Positions 6,101 to 7,137 of a stretch of DNA of 7,137 bases are shown here, one piece after another. The position numbers were made by a program, and so were the translations under genes. The notes below the pieces were generated by a model that was not told where the DNA came from, did no database searches, and was given only the letters and a program-made list of their open reading frames with translations. The DNA is from Planctomycetaceae bacterium (GTDB lineage: Bacteria > Planctomycetota > Planctomycetia > Pirellulales > Thermoguttaceae). How positions within the stretch are numbered: the first letter of the stretch is position 1; every line of letters begins with the position of its first letter. The stretch is from positions 1 through 7,137 of the forward strand of contig JAIROD010000654.1 of assembly GCA_031257725.1 (NCBI GenBank), read 5' to 3'.

Positions 6101-6715
6101 ATCGGCAACTTCCCGATAACCTTGTCCGACCTCGCCGGAGGACAAGGCCGTACCGCCTTGAGCCCACCACCAAACGATTTTATGACCTTGATACAACAAT
6201 CCGCGTTCGTAAAGAGTTTTGAGCGACCACCAAACGGATTCGACATAACTTTTATGATAAGTTACGTAGGCTTTGTCGAGATTAACCCAAAAACCGAGCC
6301 GTTCGGTGAGTTCTTCCCATTGTTTCATATACCGAAACACGCTTTCCTGACAGCGGTGGATAAACGGTTCGATTCCGTAATGTTCAATTTCATCTTTTGA
6401 GTGGATACCGAGTTCTTTGCAAACTTCCACTTCAACCGGCAAACCATGCGTATCCCAACCGCCTTTCCGTTCACAAAGAAATCCTTGCATTGTTTTATAG
6501 CGCGGATAGAGGTCTTTGATTGCGCGGGTGAGACAATGTCCCGGATGGGGCAAACCGTTTGCGGTTGGCGGACCTTCGTAAAAAACAAACCGTTTGGAAT
6601 CTTGGCGGCTTTTGAGCGATTTTTCATAAATCCGCTGTTCGTTCCAAAATTTTAAGATGACAAGTTCTTGTTCAGACAAGGATTGTGTTTCGTTGGATTC
6701 GGTCGAAACGTTCAT
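3146..6715 (-). CDS. ileS: Isoleucyl-tRNA synthetase (IleRS), eukaryote-like class
   Basis: This cytoplasmic class I synthetase attaches isoleucine to tRNA-Ile using ATP and hydrolyses mischarged Val-tRNA. The 1189 residues contain the HIGH motif as HPGH (57-60), GWDTHGLPVE (86-95), the editing-domain motifs WTTTPWTLP (249-257) and GTGLVHQAPAFGEVDFDV (362-379, with D376 the likely conserved editing aspartate), SRERFWGTPLPIW (506-518), WFDSG (593-597), DQTRGWFYS (630-638) and KMSKS (689-693). The anticodon-binding region follows, and a C-terminal domain includes GRAREIVRLIQDRRKELNL. I see no C-terminal CxxC zinc knuckle of the E. coli type, which fits the eukaryote-like (ileS2) class, typically somewhat shorter. 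WWWAQGGTALSSGE (182-195) replaces the usual Cys-containing PRCGT segment and, as I recall, is typical of planctomycetes. The frame is intact. No Shine-Dalgarno precedes the ATG at 6715, so the start rests on the first in-frame ATG ahead of the conserved N-terminus. Confidence 0.98.
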   Translation of the reverse strand: MNVSTESNETQSLSEQELVILKFWNEQRIYEKSLKSRQDSKRFVFYEGPPTANGLPHPGHCLTRAIKDLYPRYKTMQGFLCERKGGWDTHGLPVEVEVCKELGIHSKDEIEHYGIEPFIHRCQESVFRYMKQWEELTERLGFWVNLDKAYVTYHKSYVESVWWSLKTLYERGLLYQGHKIVWWWAQGGTALSSGEVGQGYREVADPSVFVRFPLVDALPDNNWAMFNEDLAITVNSKHGFTGVVDLLVWTTTPWTLPCNQFAAVHPDFEYAVVRWTDEEGTVDDRLSVLAKDLVETITAKTKRTAQILETYSGKDLVGMRYIPPFPFYYDQLGKSSGTLKTGTKQSAAWRIVGADFVTLEAGTGLVHQAPAFGEVDFDVLQSEKARFADGEGPELLCCVAPDGTFTDLAGPYAGKWVKDADKEIIKDIRSKHLLFHQEQYLHDYPFCWRSEEDPLIQYPRKSWFVKTTQFKNAMLANNQAIHWYPEHIKNGRFGNFLESNVDWALSRERFWGTPLPIWVCEETGQAEAIGSYAELLQKKGVQGTEVWMEAKQNNPALNDDLIVHKPYIDAITYDSPFAPGKRMRRVPEVIDCWFDSGAMPFAQWGFPYQHNSITQFRKHFPADFISEAIDQTRGWFYSQLAISTMVFDGSTAPFGGVEESTGKVLPLALPHPFKNCIVLGLMLGEDGQKMSKSKRNYREPSEIFDKYGADALRWYFYANQTPWTAIRYSESAIKDSLPEFILRLQNIVSFYEVYSKIDGFEPLQLVHPDVLRDDDGQMNPFCLASAKKSDKPYRSIKARPQLDYWILSELNKTVKSVCEAMDRFDHFAACGELTAFVDALSNWYVRRNRDRFWSSATEDDPKKITSKYDAYWTLYECLIVVTKLIAPFTPFLAEHFWQHLVNTKNNDQPCGGLESVHLADYPKADENLINEKMLNEIRLMREIVWLGRAARSNGHLKVRQPLSGMKVLFSGDAVSKIFWDSDVIDNVRVIQDELNIKSIKVIEDKNEFNDYVSFSVLPDFKKLGKKLGKKLPEVKQLLSEADSAALLAEMDKNKKIVLKLSDGDVELTAEEIQIRLQAKEGWVAAQGESCVVVLSTELTDELLAEGRAREIVRLIQDRRKELNLNYTDRILVGLETSSNVLADALRQHIEYIKNETLAIDLKKNAVPNTEIIAHSIDGENLTLSVSVVQ

Positions 6716-6917
6716 AGAATCAAAGGAATGTGGGAAATAAAATGGTCACAAACACCATGTTTATGATGCTAATAGCATTGTACCAAACATTCCCTTTTTG
6801 ACCAGCCCTATTATACTGTGTGGCATCTCTAATAAATCGTAATATATCAGCGGAATTTGCGAAAACGTATTGGATTGCTTTAACAAACCTTATTTTGTAA
6901 TATTTCAGTGAAATATT
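6716..6917 (-). other. ileS upstream region with a possible ORF remnant
   Basis: A minus-strand frame is open from 7034 to a TGA at 6720-6722, four bases before the ileS ATG. Its last 60 or so codons lie outside the repeat element and end in a hydrophobic stretch (NAISIINMVFVTILFPTFL), but its only ATG lies inside the MITE-like element. It could be the 3' remnant of a gene interrupted by that element, or a chance frame. I recognise no family and no Shine-Dalgarno, and favour chance. No other gene is visible here. Confidence 0.2.
6810..6815 (-). promoter_or_regulatory. Candidate -10 box for ileS
   Basis: A perfect TATAAT reads on the minus strand about 95 bases upstream of the ileS start. No good -35 match is found at 16-18 bases, so support is weak. 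If used, transcription would begin near 6803, and both ileS and the membrane-protein gene downstream would be transcribed from it. Confidence 0.25.
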
Positions 6918-6942
6918 TTTTTTAACTATTCCGTCGAGGAAG

Positions 6943-6975
6943 GTAGGCAATGTTTCGCCGAAACATTGCGTCGGC
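6943..6975 (+). repeat. 33-base hairpin repeat, copy B
   Basis: GCAATGTTTCG (6947-6957) and CGAAACATTGC (6959-6969) form an 11-bp stem with one central base. The copy matches the reverse complement of copy A at every position but the centre. It is followed immediately by a second hairpin (6970-6987). Confidence 0.85.
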
Positions 6976-6987
6976 GTACTCGCCGAC
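6970..6987. repeat. Small perfect hairpin GTCGGCG-TACT-CGCCGAC
   Basis: A 7-bp GC-rich stem with a four-base loop sits directly after the stem of copy B inside the MITE-like element. No T-tract follows in either direction. It is specific to this copy, as copies A and C diverge here. Confidence 0.65.
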
Positions 6988-7046
6988 TTGCCCCTGTGGA
7001 CGGCTGGAAAGTAAAAGCCAACAGCATACAACACAACAACAAACCA

Positions 7047-7079
7047 ACCGGCGCAACCTTTCGGCGAAAGGTTGCCTAC
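7047..7079 (-). repeat. 33-base hairpin repeat, copy C (compensated variant)
   Basis: GCAACCTTTCG (7053-7063) and CGAAAGGTTGC (7065-7075) form an 11-bp stem around one central base. Relative to copies A and B, TG has become CC in one arm and CA has become GG in the other, so both changed base pairs remain paired. It is in inverted orientation to copy B and forms the right arm of the MITE-like element. Confidence 0.85.
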
Positions 7080-7088
7080 CTCCCTCGA

Positions 7089-7102
7089 CTGAATAATTAC
7101 AA
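7089..7102 (+). repeat. 14-base repeat, variant copy 3
   Basis: CTGAATAATTACAA differs by one base from the copies at 1682-1695 and 2005-2018. It forms the outer right end of the MITE-like element, with a degenerate inverted counterpart at 6922-6935. Confidence 0.6.
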
Positions 7103-7137
7103 ATAAACTTCAATCTCCGAAAATTCCACTGATATAT

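Larger units (their letters stand above)
6918..7104. repeat. MITE-like element with 59-base terminal inverted repeats
   Basis: The left arm (6918-6976) and right arm (7046-7104) are inverted copies at about 47 of 59 positions, enclosing about 69 unique bases. The outer ends read TAACTATTC / TAATTATTC and then GTCGAGG, and each arm contains one copy of the 33-base hairpin family. The right end carries the 14-mer CTGAATAATTACAA also found at 1682 and 2005. There is no room for a transposase, so it would have to be a non-autonomous element moved in trans. No target-site duplication was identified. It lies about 200 bases upstream of ileS. Confidence 0.7.

Noticed and set aside
6791..6820. Plus-strand promoter with TTGACC and TATACT
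   Set aside because: The two hexamers are separated by only about eight bases and no plus-strand gene follows.
6716..6917. T-box or other amino-acid-sensing leader for ileS
   Set aside because: I could not find the conserved T-box sequence or an antiterminator/terminator pair, and T-boxes are mainly a Firmicutes feature.
6918..7104. Complete insertion sequence
   Set aside because: There is no transposase frame inside the 187 bases, so it can be at most a non-autonomous element.
6922..7113. 63-codon minus-strand open frame with a Cys-rich segment
   Set aside because: It is almost entirely the translation of the MITE-like element, including both hairpin copies, so coding is unlikely.

Overview
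The window looks like a chromosomal segment from a fairly AT-rich member of the Planctomycetota or the wider PVC superphylum. This rests on two genes. One encodes a prepilin-type DUF1559 protein with the H-X9-DG C-terminal motif, a family greatly expanded in Planctomycetes. The other encodes a long isoleucyl-tRNA synthetase of the eukaryote-like class, with sequence details I associate with planctomycetes. No database search was possible, so the lineage is an inference.

Layout from left to right: (1) the probable 3' end of an upstream plus-strand gene (2-106); (2) a regulatory gap (107-455) with a perfect (ATT)20 microsatellite, two tandem sigma70-like promoters and a small hairpin just before a start codon; (3) the DUF1559 prepilin-like gene on the plus strand (456-1346); (4) an 880-base non-coding gap between convergent genes (1347-2226), densely packed with inverted repeats: a nested palindromic element, a 33-base hairpin repeat, four REP-like GTCCC-TAC-GGGAC units in a symmetric array, a perfect 28-base palindrome and two overlapping hairpins; (5) a minus-strand gene for an unrecognised four-TM membrane protein (2227-3120) with a recent internal duplication; (6) ileS on the minus strand (3146-6715), only 25 bases upstream of the membrane-protein gene and so probably co-transcribed with it; (7) the ileS upstream region (6716-7137), holding a possible -10 box and a MITE-like element with 59-base imperfect terminal inverted repeats. 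That element carries two more copies of the 33-base hairpin family seen in the 1347-2226 gap.

Functionally, IleRS charges tRNA-Ile in the cytoplasm. The DUF1559 protein is probably exported and processed by a prepilin peptidase. The membrane protein has no assignable function. I see no defence system, CRISPR array, transposase or RNA gene. The most notable content is the repeat biology: several palindromic families whose copies differ by paired, compensatory changes, which suggests the hairpin fold itself is maintained or copied.
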